Positions 63,313 to 64,000 of a DNA stretch of 64,000 nt are shown here, one piece after another. The notes beneath the pieces were generated by a model, which was not told where the DNA came from, ran no database searches, and saw only the letters and a list, made by a program, of their open reading frames with translations. This stretch comes from Ponticoccus alexandrii (GTDB lineage Bacteria; Pseudomonadota; Alphaproteobacteria; Rhodobacterales; Rhodobacteraceae): NCBI RefSeq assembly GCF_016806125.1, contig NZ_CP047166.1, forward strand, positions 3,162,001-3,226,000. The letters are read 5' to 3'. A program made the translations under genes and the position numbers. Numbering within the stretch: position 1 is the stretch's first letter; every line of letters starts with the position of its first letter.

Positions 63313-64000
63313 AGCACGGGTTCCGGAGGGTGCACGCCCCGGTCGTCGAACACCAGCGGCGAGCGGCGATCCCCGGCCAGCAGAAGCGGTCCGTCCAGAT
63401 CGGTGATCCGCGCGCCCTGCGCGACCAGCACCGCAGGCGCCATGGCCAGCGAAGAGCCGACCATGCAGCCGACCATCAGGCCATAGCCCTCGGACAGCGC
63501 GGCCTCGCGCAGGGCCAGCGCCTCGGTCAGTCCGCCGGTCTTGTCGAGCTTGATGTTCACCACGTCGTACTTGCCCTTCAGGCCCGGCAGCGAGGCCCGG
63601 TCATGGCAGCTTTCGTCGGCGCAGACGGGCACCGGACGGTCCAGCCCGATCAGCGCCTCGTCCTCGCCTGCGGGCAGGGGCTGCTCGACCAGCGACACCC
63701 CGAGCCGCACCAGATGCGGCGCAAGGTCGGCATAGACCGCCGCCGACCAGCCCTCGTTGGCATCGACGATAATCCGCGCGTCCGGAGCACCGCGCCGCAC
63801 GGCCTCCAGCCGGGGCATGTCGTCCGGCGTGCCCAGCTTGATCTTCAGCAAGGGCCGCGCCGCGTGTTTCCGGGCAGAGGCCTCCATCCGCTCCGGCGTG
63901 TCCAGCGACAGCGTATAGGCGGTGACCTCTGGCCCCGGCACAGGCAGCCCCGCAAGCTCCCAAACCCGCAGACCGGATGCCTTGGCCTCCAGATCCCAAA
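63303..64000 (-). CDS. Dipeptide (L-Ala-D/L-Glu-type) epimerase, 5' end cut by the window
   Basis: This is an enolase-superfamily epimerase; about 232 C-terminal residues are visible and the frame is open to the window edge (WDLEAKASGLRVWELAGLPV at the upstream end). Catalytic features are LLKIKLGT (K-x-K acid/base), DANEGWSAAVYADLA (metal Asp), EQPLPAGED (metal Glu), CADESCHDR (metal Asp) and VVNIKLDKTGGL (second-half Lys). These match AEE-type epimerases of murein-peptide recycling. Its partner may be the D-amino-acid aminotransferase two genes downstream. Confidence 0.9.
   Translation of the reverse strand, partial: WDLEAKASGLRVWELAGLPVPGPEVTAYTLSLDTPERMEASARKHAARPLLKIKLGTPDDMPRLEAVRRGAPDARIIVDANEGWSAAVYADLAPHLVRLGVSLVEQPLPAGEDEALIGLDRPVPVCADESCHDRASLPGLKGKYDVVNIKLDKTGGLTEALALREAALSEGYGLMVGCMVGSSLAMAPAVLVAQGARITDLDGPLLLAGDRRSPLVFDDRGVHPPEPVLWG

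Noticed and set aside
1-64000. tRNA or rRNA genes
   Set aside because: No cloverleaf with a CCA-adjacent acceptor stem and TTCGA-type T-loop, and no rRNA-like block, was recognised by eye; a dedicated scan could still find one.

Overview
The window is GC-rich chromosomal DNA from an alphaproteobacterium, most likely a member of the Rhodobacterales (Roseobacter group). This is inferred from gene content and order: a class II (B12-dependent) ribonucleotide reductase, a hisS-hisZ-hisG operon, a DUF1489 gene, a ybgC-tolQRA-tolB-pal-ybgF-tilS-ftsH run, and the purine gene order xdhA-xdhB-xdhC followed by a BMP-type ABC transporter. No rRNA or tRNA gene and no CRISPR array was seen. Positions 1 to about 12.7 kb form an accessory region. 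It holds an IS3-family element whose orfA is broken by a small palindromic insertion, a decayed IS481-type transposase tail, a three-gene minus-strand operon for a membrane protein, a large secreted von Willebrand A protein and a small secreted protein, an AraC regulator, a small tyrosine recombinase killed by an in-frame TGA, an ABC-F ATPase, and a small XRE regulator. Two copies of a roughly 100-bp repeat flank the recombinase/ABC-F stretch. From 12.8 to 30.5 kb lies mostly housekeeping DNA: nrdJ, DUF1489, a YdcF-type protein, a YghU-type glutathione transferase, hisSZG, slyX, a lipoprotein, dnaE, an alpha/beta hydrolase with a cysteine at the nucleophile position, glutaminase, and a divergent MarR/MFS efflux pair. 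From 30.8 to 40.7 kb is a purine salvage and catabolism island: xdhA, xdhB and xdhC, then an ATPase, two permeases and a BMP-family binding protein, ended by a strong terminator. The genes are closely packed and XdhC overlaps the ATPase, so purine or nucleoside uptake is probably co-expressed with xanthine oxidation. From 41.2 to 48.5 kb are a BCCT transporter, pdeM, a PaaI-type thioesterase, the one-carbon genes fhs and folD separated by four tandem ~100-bp repeats, and a MOSC protein. From 48.6 to 58.6 kb the Tol-Pal envelope operon leads into tilS and ftsH. It carries an extra free-standing paralogue of the TolA C-terminal domain directly after tolA. The right end (58.7 to 64 kb) holds an HNH protein, an MscS channel, a flavoprotein, a D-amino-acid aminotransferase, a NUDIX hydrolase and a dipeptide epimerase cut by the window edge. 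The most unusual signals are non-coding. Six copies of a GC-hairpin plus GAGGTATTT-type repeat are scattered over the window, and two of them sit in frame inside xdhA and xdhB, much like the Rickettsia palindromic elements. A second family consists of paired palindromes about 20 bp each, of related architecture, lying mostly between convergent genes.
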